From Phytohalomonas tamaricis (GTDB lineage: Bacteria; Pseudomonadota; Gammaproteobacteria; Pseudomonadales; Halomonadaceae), in NCBI RefSeq assembly GCF_003012345.1, contig NZ_PVRV01000019.1:62001-126000 (forward strand): a DNA stretch of 64,000 nt, given 5' to 3'. The position numbers were made by a program, and so were the translations under genes. The notes beneath the pieces were generated by a model. It made no database searches. It was not told the origin of the DNA and saw nothing but the letters and a program-made list of their open reading frames with translations. Shown piece after piece: positions 9,970-18,380 of this stretch (position 1 is its first letter; each line of letters begins with the position of its first letter).

Positions 9970-10692
9970 ATGGGTCACGCTGTCATGAAACTACGCAGGA
10001 TCTTGTTGTTCAATACGCTGGGCATTGTGCTGCTCATCAGTTGGGGACTACCCCACGTCATGCTGTGGACTACTCTCGATGACGATATTTTCTGGTTCTT
10101 CAATCAATTCATCAGTCCCGATCACATGCGTTGGTCCGAAACGCTGGCGATACTCAACATGCGTGTCTTCGATGCCATCGCGTTCGGCATCATGGGACTT
10201 TTATTCGCGCTTGCGGTCATGCGCGACCCTCGACCACTGCGATTCTGGCGCTGGCTCGGTATTGGCGTGACGATGCTTTTAACGGCGGGCCTGCTGGCGC
10301 TGTTTACCACCGAGGGCATTCGCTATGGTCATCCCAGCCCGACGGCGTTCTTCGCCAACGCCCGGCATCTGACCGACGTTGTCTCCACCATTGCGACCAA
10401 GGATTCGGCCAAGAACAGCTTCCCGGGCGATCATGGTCTGATGCTTATGGTATTCGCCGCCTTCATGCTGCGTTTTAGCGATCGCCGAGTGGGTCTGTTG
10501 AGCATGGCCTTTGTCGTGCTACTGAGTGCACCACGCATCATGGTAGGTGCACACTGGTTCAGCGATGTCTACATGGGCTCACTGACCATTGCCTTGATTG
10601 CGCTGCCCTGGGTGCTGTGTACGCCGCTGGCATCACGCTGTGTCAAAGAAATTGTCCGCATGGCACAACGCTTTCGCCTGCCATTCGCTTGA
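9970..10692 (+). CDS. PAP2-family membrane phosphatase
   Basis: Integral membrane protein of 240 residues (235 if translation starts at the ATG at 9985). It has about six hydrophobic helices and the acid-phosphatase motifs of the PAP2 superfamily: KNSFPGDHG as the central motif and PRIMVGAHWFSD as the third motif (R, H and D conserved). The first motif is not obvious. Such proteins dephosphorylate undecaprenyl pyrophosphate, lipid A or phosphatidic acid; the substrate cannot be told here. It stands alone after the valS terminator and converges on the diguanylate cyclase. Confidence 0.85.
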   Translation: MGHAVMKLRRILLFNTLGIVLLISWGLPHVMLWTTLDDDIFWFFNQFISPDHMRWSETLAILNMRVFDAIAFGIMGLLFALAVMRDPRPLRFWRWLGIGVTMLLTAGLLALFTTEGIRYGHPSPTAFFANARHLTDVVSTIATKDSAKNSFPGDHGLMLMVFAAFMLRFSDRRVGLLSMAFVVLLSAPRIMVGAHWFSDVYMGSLTIALIALPWVLCTPLASRCVKEIVRMAQRFRLPFA

Positions 10693-10708
10693 ATCATGCC
10701 TGGCGCAC

Positions 10709-11797
10709 TCACGCCTCGACGGTGTCGTGCGCCACGCTCCGATTGCGCCCACAGCGCTTGGCTTGATAAAGACGCCGGTCAGCCTGCTCGATGACGGCAC
10801 TCAATGACAGATCGGCACCGGAAACGGCGATACCAACACTGACCGTGATACGCAGCGTGACGCCATTAACGCTACATGGCGTTTTCTCGACACGTGAACG
10901 CAGGCGCTCGCCAATGAATACAGCACCGCCCAGCGGCATCTCGCGCAGGAAAACGAGAAATTCCTCGCCGCCTATCCGGCCGATCGCGTCCCCCTCACGC
11001 AGGCTTTCGCGCATGCATTTCACTAGGTGACGCAGCACCTCATCTCCGCAGGCATGGCCATAGATATCGTTAATCTTCTTGAAGTAATCGACATCGATCA
11101 CCATGACGGCATAGCTCCAGCCTTGGCGATGATAGCACTCGCTTTTCGCCATGATGCCGCGCCGGTTCAGTGCGCCGGTCAAGGAATCATAGGCCGCGCT
11201 ATTGCGGTAAAGATATTCAAGATGACGCGCCACGCGCCCTACACAGGTCAACATGGCACCGGCGACCAGCGTGACCACAATAAGATTGAGAATGCTCACA
11301 AGCGGATGCATGTCCAGTGCCACCAGTGAAAGAGGCCCGGCACATATGTGCATGTAGAGATACAGCCCACTCATCGACAGCAGGAACCCGGCCGTACAGA
11401 TGGCCTTTGTCAGCGACGAAAAATCACTGAGATAGATCACGACAATAATGAGCAGGAAATAATAATCAAAACCACTCAGCATGCCGTAAGTCAGCATGCC
11501 GATGAGAGTCAACGCTGTGAAAACGCTCAGCAAGATGACGACCGAGGCATTGATGTAGCCATGCTGATGCACCCATAGCGCGCCTACACCGCCTGCGAGC
11601 CCTGCCCCAGCGCCCCATATCAGTGGCCACCCACCCAGCCATACCGCAAGCGGAGTAACCAACAGCGCCAAGGCAAGGACGGCTATCAGATGAATATGGA
11701 TAAACGTTTCATACTGACGACGCTTCTGGACAGAAAGTCCGGGAGGCAATTTAAATAGTCGCCGGAAAAAATTCCAGGTTATGCGTCCTGCATTCAT
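10709..11797 (-). CDS. Membrane-bound diguanylate cyclase (GGDEF)
   Basis: Makes the second messenger cyclic di-GMP from two GTP. The N-terminal half contains about five or six membrane helices, and the C-terminal GGDEF domain has an active signature RIGGEEFLVFL. An RxxD (REGD) five residues upstream is an intact inhibitory I-site, so product feedback is likely. No EAL domain is present. The ATG at 11797 has AGGA six bases upstream and gives 362 residues; an ATG at 11860 would add 21 residues without a good ribosome site. The membrane part resembles the simple multi-helix sensor seen in many GGDEF proteins and gives no ligand clue. Confidence 0.92.
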   Translation of the reverse strand: MNAGRITWNFFRRLFKLPPGLSVQKRRQYETFIHIHLIAVLALALLVTPLAVWLGGWPLIWGAGAGLAGGVGALWVHQHGYINASVVILLSVFTALTLIGMLTYGMLSGFDYYFLLIIVVIYLSDFSSLTKAICTAGFLLSMSGLYLYMHICAGPLSLVALDMHPLVSILNLIVVTLVAGAMLTCVGRVARHLEYLYRNSAAYDSLTGALNRRGIMAKSECYHRQGWSYAVMVIDVDYFKKINDIYGHACGDEVLRHLVKCMRESLREGDAIGRIGGEEFLVFLREMPLGGAVFIGERLRSRVEKTPCSVNGVTLRITVSVGIAVSGADLSLSAVIEQADRRLYQAKRCGRNRSVAHDTVEA

Positions 11798-12013
11798 GAG
11801 ATTCCTGCTTTCTGTCACGATATCAGGCGGTGATATCGGCGGTATGGTGGTTTTTCGCATCCCACTATCGGCCGCAGGGCAGGATAACTTGAATCAGCGT
11901 TTTGTCTCGGCGGGAAACGCGTCACTTTGCCTCCAGAAATAGGACGCATAAAGTAACGCAGAGATAGTCCGTGGAAGTTGCCAAGAAGGGCGTAAGAAAA
12001 ACACGTGCAGGAG

Positions 12014-12036
12014 GCGCGGCCGGAGCGCGGCCGCGC
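12014..12036 (-). terminator. GC-rich hairpin after gloA
   Basis: GCGCGGCCG, a GAGCG loop, then CGGCCGCGC. On the minus strand it is followed about a dozen bases later by a T-rich run. It is placed to end the gloA transcript. Confidence 0.5.
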
Positions 12037-12047
12037 ACGATTACGAC

Positions 12048-12488
12048 TTACCAGCTACCGGTATTTTCCATTGAAACCCAAGGCTCCTGAGGCTCCTGTG
12101 CCTCGCCTTTCTGCAGTAATTCAATCGAGATGCCGTCCGGCGATTTAACAAACGCCATGTGACCATCACGCGGTGGGCGATTGATCGTCACACCGTTGTC
12201 CATCAGATGTTTACAGGTCGCATAAATATCATCGACACGATAGGCCAGGTGACCGAAATTGCGTCCGCTGTCGTATTCCTCCGGGTCCCAGTTATAGGTC
12301 AGCTCAAGCTCAGGCGCCTTGTGATCTTTCGAGCTGGCCTCGTCTTCGGGCGCGGCGAGGAAGATCAGGGTAAAACGGCCCTTATCATTCTCGAGACGGC
12401 GAACCTCGCTCAAGCCAAGCAGGTCACAGTAGAAGTGCAGCGACTTATCGATATCGTTAACACGCACCATGGTGTGCAAGTATTGCAT
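12048..12488 (-). CDS. gloA: Lactoylglutathione lyase (glyoxalase I)
   Basis: Converts the hemithioacetal of methylglyoxal and glutathione to S-lactoylglutathione, the first step of methylglyoxal detoxification. The 146-residue protein has two VOC half-domains and all four metal ligands: H5, E62 (in ELELTYNW), H80 (in NFGHLAYRV) and E123 (in SIELLQ), matching H5/E56/H74/E122 of the Ni-dependent E. coli enzyme. The ATG at 12488 has GGAG six bases upstream; an in-frame start at 12569 would add 27 residues unlike the family. Confidence 0.96.
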   Translation of the reverse strand: MQYLHTMVRVNDIDKSLHFYCDLLGLSEVRRLENDKGRFTLIFLAAPEDEASSKDHKAPELELTYNWDPEEYDSGRNFGHLAYRVDDIYATCKHLMDNGVTINRPPRDGHMAFVKSPDGISIELLQKGEAQEPQEPWVSMENTGSW

Positions 12489-12714
12489 GATCATCTCCAG
12501 TAGTAGTGACAATAAATGGCCCACTTTCATGGGCCATACTGAGGACGCTAACGATAGCATGCCAACCACTATGCATGCCTATTGTTAACCCTCCCGGCAA
12601 AGCCACAGCGGCATCGGTAGTCTACTCGTCGTCGCTGATCACGGTGACCGCCATGCCGAGGCGCCTTTGCCATCTTTCAACCTGAACGCCGTAAACAGCG
12701 AAGCCCGACGGAAC

Positions 12715-13191
12715 TCAGCTATCCTGTAAGCCCAGACGTTCATGCCAGGCATCAAGTGCCTCGTCTGGATACTCGGCGAAGCATTTATCCTTGTCACTGG
12801 CCGCGACAGTGACCCACTCCGGCTTCGAGCCGAGCATGAAGTGGGTGCGCTCAGGTGGCACTGGCAATGGAGTATCGATCGCGCCGGCATGAGGATGGAG
12901 CATGTCGGGATACTCCGGCGACCACAGCCACAGCGCTGTGCCACATTCGCCACAGAACTTGCGCTCAGCAGAGGAGCGCGAGCCATCGGGCATCCTGGCA
13001 TGATAGGTGCGGATGAACTCGCTGCCTTCGATACTTAGCGTATCGGTCTTGGCACCGAGATTGATCGCAAACCCGCCGGTACCGGCTGTCTTGCGGCAGA
13101 TGCTGCAGTAGCACAGATTGAACGGATAGGGCGCATTGGCCTCGACAGAGAAACGTACCGCCTGACAGTGACAGCTTCCTTCGAGATGCAT
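12715..13191 (-). CDS. GFA-family (glutathione-dependent formaldehyde-activating-like) protein
   Basis: Zinc-binding beta-tent protein of 158 residues. Zinc cysteines are visible in GSCHCQAVRF (C7, C9), LCYCSICRK and FCGECGTALW, the standard GFA arrangement. Family members include Gfa and centromere protein V, and most have no known reaction, so a role in glutathione-adduct chemistry is only suggestive, though gloA is the neighbouring gene. AGGAGG lies seven bases before the ATG. Confidence 0.85.
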   Translation of the reverse strand: MHLEGSCHCQAVRFSVEANAPYPFNLCYCSICRKTAGTGGFAINLGAKTDTLSIEGSEFIRTYHARMPDGSRSSAERKFCGECGTALWLWSPEYPDMLHPHAGAIDTPLPVPPERTHFMLGSKPEWVTVAASDKDKCFAEYPDEALDAWHERLGLQDS

Positions 13192-13283
13192 CGGTCATCC
13201 TCCTGTACGCTGAACAGTGGCATTACCTTGAACATGCAAAGCGTAGCATTTCCTGCCGCACACGAACCGAAAAGAGAACGACG

Positions 13284-13820
13284 ATGAGCAGCTATTGTGA
13301 CAGCGCCCCCGGCCATCCTTTTCACGGCCCTTACCATGACCATGAATATGGTTTTCCCGTTGATGACGATAACGTTCTGTTCGAGCGGTTGGTGCTGGAA
13401 ATCAATCAGGCGGGGCTCTCGTGGCTGACCGTGCTGAAAAAGCGCGATGCCTTTCGTGACGCCTTCGAAGGCTTTGAGATAGCGCGAGTGGCTGCCTACG
13501 GCGAAGCCGAACGTGAACGTCTACTTAACGATGCCGGCATCATCCGCAACCGTTTAAAAGTCGACGCGGCCATTCATAATGCTCAAGTGATCATGCAGCT
13601 GCAGCATGATTATGGCAGTTTCAAGGCTTGGCTCGACGCCCATCATCCCCTTACGCTGACGGAGTGGATGAAGTTGTTCAAACGCACCTTTCGCTTTACC
13701 GGGGCTGAGATCGTCAATGAATTCCTGATGAGCACCGGCTATCTGCCCGGCGCCCATCGCGACGACTGTGCAGTTCAATGTCAGGTACTTAACGCCATGC
13801 CACCTTGGGCATCAAGCTAA
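13284..13820 (+). CDS. tag: DNA-3-methyladenine glycosylase I
   Basis: Base-excision repair enzyme of 178 residues that removes 3-methyladenine from DNA. Visible are the N-terminal cysteine and YHDHEYGFP (variant of YHDxEWG, which includes a zinc and substrate-site region), the conserved EINQAGLSWLTVLKKR helix, and FRFTGAEIVNEFLMSTGYLPGAHRDDC with the C-terminal His/Cys zinc ligands. Length is close to E. coli Tag (187). It diverges from the GFA gene across 92 bases. Confidence 0.93.
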   Translation: MSSYCDSAPGHPFHGPYHDHEYGFPVDDDNVLFERLVLEINQAGLSWLTVLKKRDAFRDAFEGFEIARVAAYGEAERERLLNDAGIIRNRLKVDAAIHNAQVIMQLQHDYGSFKAWLDAHHPLTLTEWMKLFKRTFRFTGAEIVNEFLMSTGYLPGAHRDDCAVQCQVLNAMPPWASS

Positions 13821-13859
13821 CCTTTTCAGTACGCTGGCATATTTTAAGTAATGGGCGAC

Positions 13860-14594
13860 TTACATGGATTCCTTGATGCCGCGCTTGATCAGCCACCAGT
13901 TGACGGGATAGGAGGTGATAAAGCCGATGATCATCGCAATCTGCATCATGAACCAGAACTCTATCGATGCCACATGCAGGGTTTGCCCAAACACCACGGC
14001 AAACAAATAGAAATGTGCAAAAGCCATGAAGCCATACATCCCTACCTGCCAGGCGGTCAACGAAAGAAAGTCTGCCTTGACAGCCTGCACTAGACCATTA
14101 CCCGGTGACAGGCCACGCATGGGCTTGATAGTGAAGTACTGAAACGCCACGCCGAGTAAAAATGCCAGAATGTAATCAAATACCCACACGGCAAACATCT
14201 TCTCACCAAAGATCGCTTGCCAACCGAACCAGATGGCAATCACCGGAAAGAACAGCGCCAGCGACTCGGCAATGATGTCACCCAGCGTACACCCACTACC
14301 GCAGTGCAACGCGCCCTTGGCGACCTTGAGCGGGAACGGTGTCTTGGCCATATGCGGCGGTGTTTCATCATTCTGCATGGCCGGATGAGCCACCTCATGG
14401 GCGGCCAACCGGCCGTATTTAAGATAAAACGGTACAATCAATACATGCCCGAACAGTGCACATAAAGACCAAACATAATTCATGATGCTCATGTGTTGCG
14501 GATGACGGCGCACGTCCATAGCAATGTAAATAGCGCAGACAATTCCCAACAGCACGGAAATCCACGCAATGGTCGTTAACCAGGCAGGTATCAT
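13860..14594 (-). CDS. DUF4396 domain membrane protein
   Basis: Integral membrane protein of 244 residues with about six helices. The conserved GALHCGSGCTLGDIIAE block with paired cysteines is characteristic of DUF4396. Function is unknown; the cysteine pair and the position beside the copper-efflux operon suggest, without proving, a link to metal handling. The ATG at 14594 has AAGGAG eight bases upstream, better than the ATG at 14636. A His-rich loop (APHEVAHP-like, residues near 85-105) is also present. Confidence 0.8.
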   Translation of the reverse strand: MIPAWLTTIAWISVLLGIVCAIYIAMDVRRHPQHMSIMNYVWSLCALFGHVLIVPFYLKYGRLAAHEVAHPAMQNDETPPHMAKTPFPLKVAKGALHCGSGCTLGDIIAESLALFFPVIAIWFGWQAIFGEKMFAVWVFDYILAFLLGVAFQYFTIKPMRGLSPGNGLVQAVKADFLSLTAWQVGMYGFMAFAHFYLFAVVFGQTLHVASIEFWFMMQIAMIIGFITSYPVNWWLIKRGIKESM

Positions 14595-15119
14595 ACAAAG
14601 AACTCCTTTTCCTTTTGAGAAACCTGAGCTTTTCAAGTCTAGTCAATTATTCATGAACGAATAAACACACGGCTTAATTAGCTTGATAAATTAAGCCCAT
14701 GAGTAGCACACGATGTTTTAATCCAAAAAACACCTTTTCCTTAAAAGCATTATTATCCTTTCAAGCGCCGCGCTAACATAAGCTTTCTAGCTAAGTTCAT
14801 TCAGCTAAATAATGTCATGCATCTTAATTATAGCGAGTAAAATCAGCAGCTTATATCATGCAATGCGGCTTTCTTTTTAACATGACAAGCACTTCATACT
14901 TCCACAAACCTATGTGCACAACATAGCTAATTAACATTCGATTTCACCCATAACACATTAGTCACGCTAACCAACTCAAGCTAGATACAAATTCTCTAAT
15001 ATCATGCTTACATTCATTGTCAGAGCAGCCGTTCACTGTTGCTCCGCTCTACGCTTTATGTTTTATTTAGCGCTCTTATTGTCATTGATTTTTCCCACTT
15101 GCAGGTTTCGCATCACTTC
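14595..15119. promoter_or_regulatory. AT-rich region upstream of the copper operon
   Basis: About 525 bases without a credible gene, clearly richer in A and T than its surroundings. It must hold promoters for the leftward DUF4396 gene and the rightward copper operon. A perfect inverted repeat GGCTTAATT, nine bases, AATTAAGCC at 14671-14697 lies 77 bases before the DUF4396 start and could be an operator. I did not recognise a CueR or CusR site. Confidence 0.5.
14671..14697. repeat. 9-base inverted repeat, candidate operator
   Basis: GGCTTAATT and AATTAAGCC are separated by nine bases (AGCTTGATA). Symmetry and position upstream of the DUF4396 gene suggest a protein-binding site. It lacks a T-run, so it is unlikely to be a terminator. 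Confidence 0.4.
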
Positions 15120-15476
15120 ATGAAAGTATTAAGGCTTCTTCTCATTGTCGCATTGACGCTATCGGTGCCAGCTCTCGGGCAGGCGTCGTCGGGCGTTGAT
15201 GAGCAATGCCGCATGATGCCCGGCACTTTCATGGCTCATGATACTCTCGATCAGCATGATTGTGACGTGATAGCCAAAGCGCCCTCGTCAAAGCCTGACT
15301 CGCGTGACACGTGCCCCGCTATGCAAAACTGTGCTGTTGGCGCGGCGCTGTATCTCTCCACTTCGTCTTTATCCCTTCGTACCTCACGTCCCGTTCGTAT
15401 TGTCGCCCTGCTACCCGACACGCCGACTGTCTTTCGCGCCCCCGACGGTCTGTGGCGCCCTCCTCGCCTGATCTAA
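15120..15476 (+). CDS. Small exported protein at head of copper operon
   Basis: A 118-residue protein with a clear signal peptide (MKVLRLLLIVALTLSVPALGQA), four cysteines in the mature part and a C-terminus RAPDGLWRPPRLI. Short exported proteins ending in a similar proline/arginine motif are commonly found in front of heavy-metal RND operons, but I cannot name the family with certainty. An ATG at 15039 would add 27 residues ahead of the signal peptide. It is 98 bases upstream of cusC and probably belongs to the same transcript. A role in metal sensing or binding is inference. Confidence 0.7.
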   Translation: MKVLRLLLIVALTLSVPALGQASSGVDEQCRMMPGTFMAHDTLDQHDCDVIAKAPSSKPDSRDTCPAMQNCAVGAALYLSTSSLSLRTSRPVRIVALLPDTPTVFRAPDGLWRPPRLI

Positions 15477-15574
15477 CTCACAGCTGAACATCATTCTCGC
15501 CGGCACGATTGCCTGCGAAGTCGAGCACGCCTGCGCGCTGTCGCACCGTGCCTGGAAAGTTCTGGAGTTAGAGC

Positions 15575-16834
15575 ATGTCTCTTTACAGCAGAAGTTATGT
15601 CCTGTCCGGCTGGCTAATGATCGGCTGGCTGGGCATGGCGGGAAGCGCTTACGCCTCACCGCTGAGTTTCGATGATGCCTTGGCACTGGGCGTACGCAAT
15701 GCTCCCGAACTGAGCGCCAATGCGGCCCGGATCGCCAGTGCGCAAGAATTGATTGAGCCGGCCGACGCACTGCCGGACCCCAAGCTGAGCCTTGGCGTCA
15801 CCAACTATCCGGTTTCCGGCCCAGAAAAGGGCAGCCTGACCGAAAGCCAGATGACGATGCAGCGCATCGGTCTGTCGCAGGCCATACCCAATGGCGCCAA
15901 GCGTCATGCCCGCAAGGCAATTGCCGAGGCCGAGCTTGGCAATGCTCAGGCATTGCGTCATGTGGTGCACCTCATGGTGCATCACCATACGGCGCAGGCC
16001 TGGTTCAAGCGCTACTACCTGGAACGCAAGCTTGAACAGCTTGATGAACTCGATCAGGAAAACCGTCTTCTCACGACTACCGTTCAGGCCCAGATCGCAT
16101 CAGGCAGCGCCCCGCTGACGGATAGCGTGCTTGCCAAACAAGCCGTGGCCGAGCTTGCCGATCGTCGTGATGCTCTTGAGAGCGAGCGGATCGCCGCCAT
16201 CGCCGAGCTACGCCGCTACGTGGGCGAAGCGGCCAATGAGCCGCTTGAAGGCGCTCCGCCCTCTTTTGATTTTTCCCCCGAAGCCTTGCGCGCGAGCGTT
16301 AAGCGCTATCCCGAGATGCTTGTCTTAGCCGCTCAGACCCGCACTGCAGAGGCCAGGCTTGCCGAAGCGAAGGCCGAAAAGCGTCCCGATTGGGGCGTCG
16401 AGCTGGCCTACCAGCATCGTGATGAACGCTACGGCGACATGGTCTCGGCACAGGTGTCGTTTGACCTGCCGCTGTTCTCAGGTAGCCGTCAGGACCCGAC
16501 GATTCGCGCCCGACAGCACAGTGTTGAGCGTCTTCAGTTCGAACACGACGCGCTGCGGCGTGAGCAAATGAGTGAGCTGGAGGGTCACCTGGCCGACTAC
16601 GCCGCACTCTCCCACCAGCTCAAGCGGGCGCAAACCACCTGGCTCACTCTCGCCAACCAGAAAGTCGAACTGCAGTACGCCGCCTACAAGAACGGCCAGA
16701 GCACTCTCGACGCCATACTGGCTGCGCGCCGCGAACTGATCGACCAGCGTCTGCGCATCATCGATCTCAAACAACAGCGTGATCTGATCGCGATGCAGCT
16801 TCACTTTTCCTATGGGGAGCCCATGAATGAATAA
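15575..16834 (+). CDS. cusC: CusC-like outer membrane efflux protein (TolC family)
   Basis: Outer membrane channel of 419 residues for the tripartite copper/silver pump. A signal peptide precedes PLSFDDALALGVRNAPELSANAARI, the usual first helix of TolC-family proteins, followed by long coiled-coil helices and a repeat-like second half. It has no obvious lipobox and is slightly short for CusC, so it is a CzcC/CusC-type member. GGAG lies seven bases before the ATG. The 3' end overlaps cusB by eight bases. Confidence 0.88.
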   Translation: MSLYSRSYVLSGWLMIGWLGMAGSAYASPLSFDDALALGVRNAPELSANAARIASAQELIEPADALPDPKLSLGVTNYPVSGPEKGSLTESQMTMQRIGLSQAIPNGAKRHARKAIAEAELGNAQALRHVVHLMVHHHTAQAWFKRYYLERKLEQLDELDQENRLLTTTVQAQIASGSAPLTDSVLAKQAVAELADRRDALESERIAAIAELRRYVGEAANEPLEGAPPSFDFSPEALRASVKRYPEMLVLAAQTRTAEARLAEAKAEKRPDWGVELAYQHRDERYGDMVSAQVSFDLPLFSGSRQDPTIRARQHSVERLQFEHDALRREQMSELEGHLADYAALSHQLKRAQTTWLTLANQKVELQYAAYKNGQSTLDAILAARRELIDQRLRIIDLKQQRDLIAMQLHFSYGEPMNE

Positions 16835-18380
16835 GAACACGCTTAACGTGGCTGCCCTATTGTTTGCCATGACCGCTGCCAACGTAGGCATTACCTTGTG
16901 GCTGATTCATCGGGATACGTCCAGCGCCGAGCCTGCGTCTAAAACAGCGCAAGGTCAGGGTGAACAGCGCGAGGTGTTGTACTGGTATGACCCGATGGTG
17001 CCGGACCAGCACTTCGATCAGCCGGGCAAATCCCCATTCATGGATATGGAGCTGGTGCCCAAGTATGCCGACGAAGCCGGTAGTACAGATGCTGCGGTCA
17101 AGATCAATCCCGGCGTGGTGCAGAACCTTGGCGTCCGTACTACTCAGGTGACTCGCACCGAACTCACCAGCGCTATCGAGGCTGCCGCCAACGTACAGTT
17201 CAACGACCGTGATGTAGCGATCGTCCAGACGCGCAGCGCCGGATTCGTCGAGCGTAGCTACGATCTTGCACCGGGTGACGTGATCAAGCAGGGCGCGCCC
17301 CTGGCCGATCTGCTCATCCCCGCCTGGAGCGGTGCGCTGGAAGAGTATCTGGCCGTACTCACTACCCATGATCGCGCGCTGATCGACGCTACACGTCAGC
17401 GGCTGACACTGATGGGGATACCGGCCACGCTGATCGAGCGCGTCGAAAAAAACCGCCGTGCCCAGCCCATCATTACGATTCATGCGCCGATTGGCGGCGC
17501 CGTGCAGCGTCTCGATGTGCGGGCGGGAATGGCGTTGGAGAAAGGCGCGCCGCTGGCGGTGATCAACGGATTGGACACGGTCTGGCTCGAGGCCGCCGTG
17601 CCTGAAGCCCAAGCTGACCAGGTCCGCATCGGCCAGGCTGTCACGGCGCGGCTGACCGCCTACCCCGGCGAGACGTTCGAGGGTCAGGTGATTGCCGTGC
17701 TACCCACAAACGATCCGTCCAGCCGTACGCTGCAGGTGCGCATCGCGCTGCCCAACCCAGAGCTGCGCCTGCGTCCCGGCATGTTTGCTCGTGTCCAGCT
17801 TGAAAGCACCGCAGAAAGCGTACTAACCGTGCCCAGTGAAGCCGTGCTGCACGGTGGTCAGCGCGACTATGTGCTCGTTGCTAACGATGAGGGTGGCTTC
17901 ACGCCGTCCGTTGTGACTCTCGGCGCACAATCCGGCCAGCAGACCGTGATACGCGATGGGTTGCAGGAAGGCCAGCGCGTCGTAGCCTCAGGACAGTTCC
18001 TGATCGACTCCGAAGCCAGCCTGGCCGGTGCACTCGATCGTCTCGGCAAGGCGGCCAGCAGCGCTGACGGCAGCGCCCATGACATGGATGACATGGCCGG
18101 CATGGACATGGGCGCCATGGAGGAGAACCCCGAGGCCGACGAGGCAACGGCACCGATCGAAAGCCGCGGCCGCGTCGAGGACATCTCCGCCGCGCAGGTC
18201 ACCCTGTCGCACGAGCCCATCCCGGCGCTCGACTGGCCAGCGATGACCATGCCGTTCGAACTGGCCGATCCCGCGCTGGCGGACGGCCTCGAGGTCGGCG
18301 ACACCGTAACCTTCACGATGCGCGAAGGCGACAGCGGCTACATCATCGAACGGCTGCAGATGAGCGGAGGCGCGCAATGA
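16827..18380 (+). CDS. cusB: CusB-like periplasmic adaptor fused to a CusF domain
   Basis: Membrane-fusion protein of 517 residues joining CusA and CusC. Order: N-terminal anchor helix 7-27, a heavy-metal-binding domain about 50-83 ([20 protein letters not shown] then FMDMELVP), barrel-sandwich and beta-barrel domains, a Met-rich linker ([13 protein letters not shown]), and a C-terminal CusF domain of about 73 residues with the copper ligands H, W, M and M in SHEPI and WPAMTM. Canonical CusB lacks the CusF domain, so a metallochaperone is built into this adaptor. It overlaps cusC and, by four bases (ATGA), cusA, indicating translational coupling. Confidence 0.93.
   Translation: MNKNTLNVAALLFAMTAANVGITLWLIHRDTSSAEPASKTAQGQGEQREVLYWYDPMVPDQHFDQPGKSPFMDMELVPKYADEAGSTDAAVKINPGVVQNLGVRTTQVTRTELTSAIEAAANVQFNDRDVAIVQTRSAGFVERSYDLAPGDVIKQGAPLADLLIPAWSGALEEYLAVLTTHDRALIDATRQRLTLMGIPATLIERVEKNRRAQPIITIHAPIGGAVQRLDVRAGMALEKGAPLAVINGLDTVWLEAAVPEAQADQVRIGQAVTARLTAYPGETFEGQVIAVLPTNDPSSRTLQVRIALPNPELRLRPGMFARVQLESTAESVLTVPSEAVLHGGQRDYVLVANDEGGFTPSVVTLGAQSGQQTVIRDGLQEGQRVVASGQFLIDSEASLAGALDRLGKAASSADGSAHDMDDMAGMDMGAMEENPEADEATAPIESRGRVEDISAAQVTLSHEPIPALDWPAMTMPFELADPALADGLEVGDTVTFTMREGDSGYIIERLQMSGGAQ

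Noticed and set aside
12639-13001. A 120-codon frame overlapping the GFA gene on the same strand
   Set aside because: It lies in another frame of the cysteine-conserved GFA gene and has no domain.
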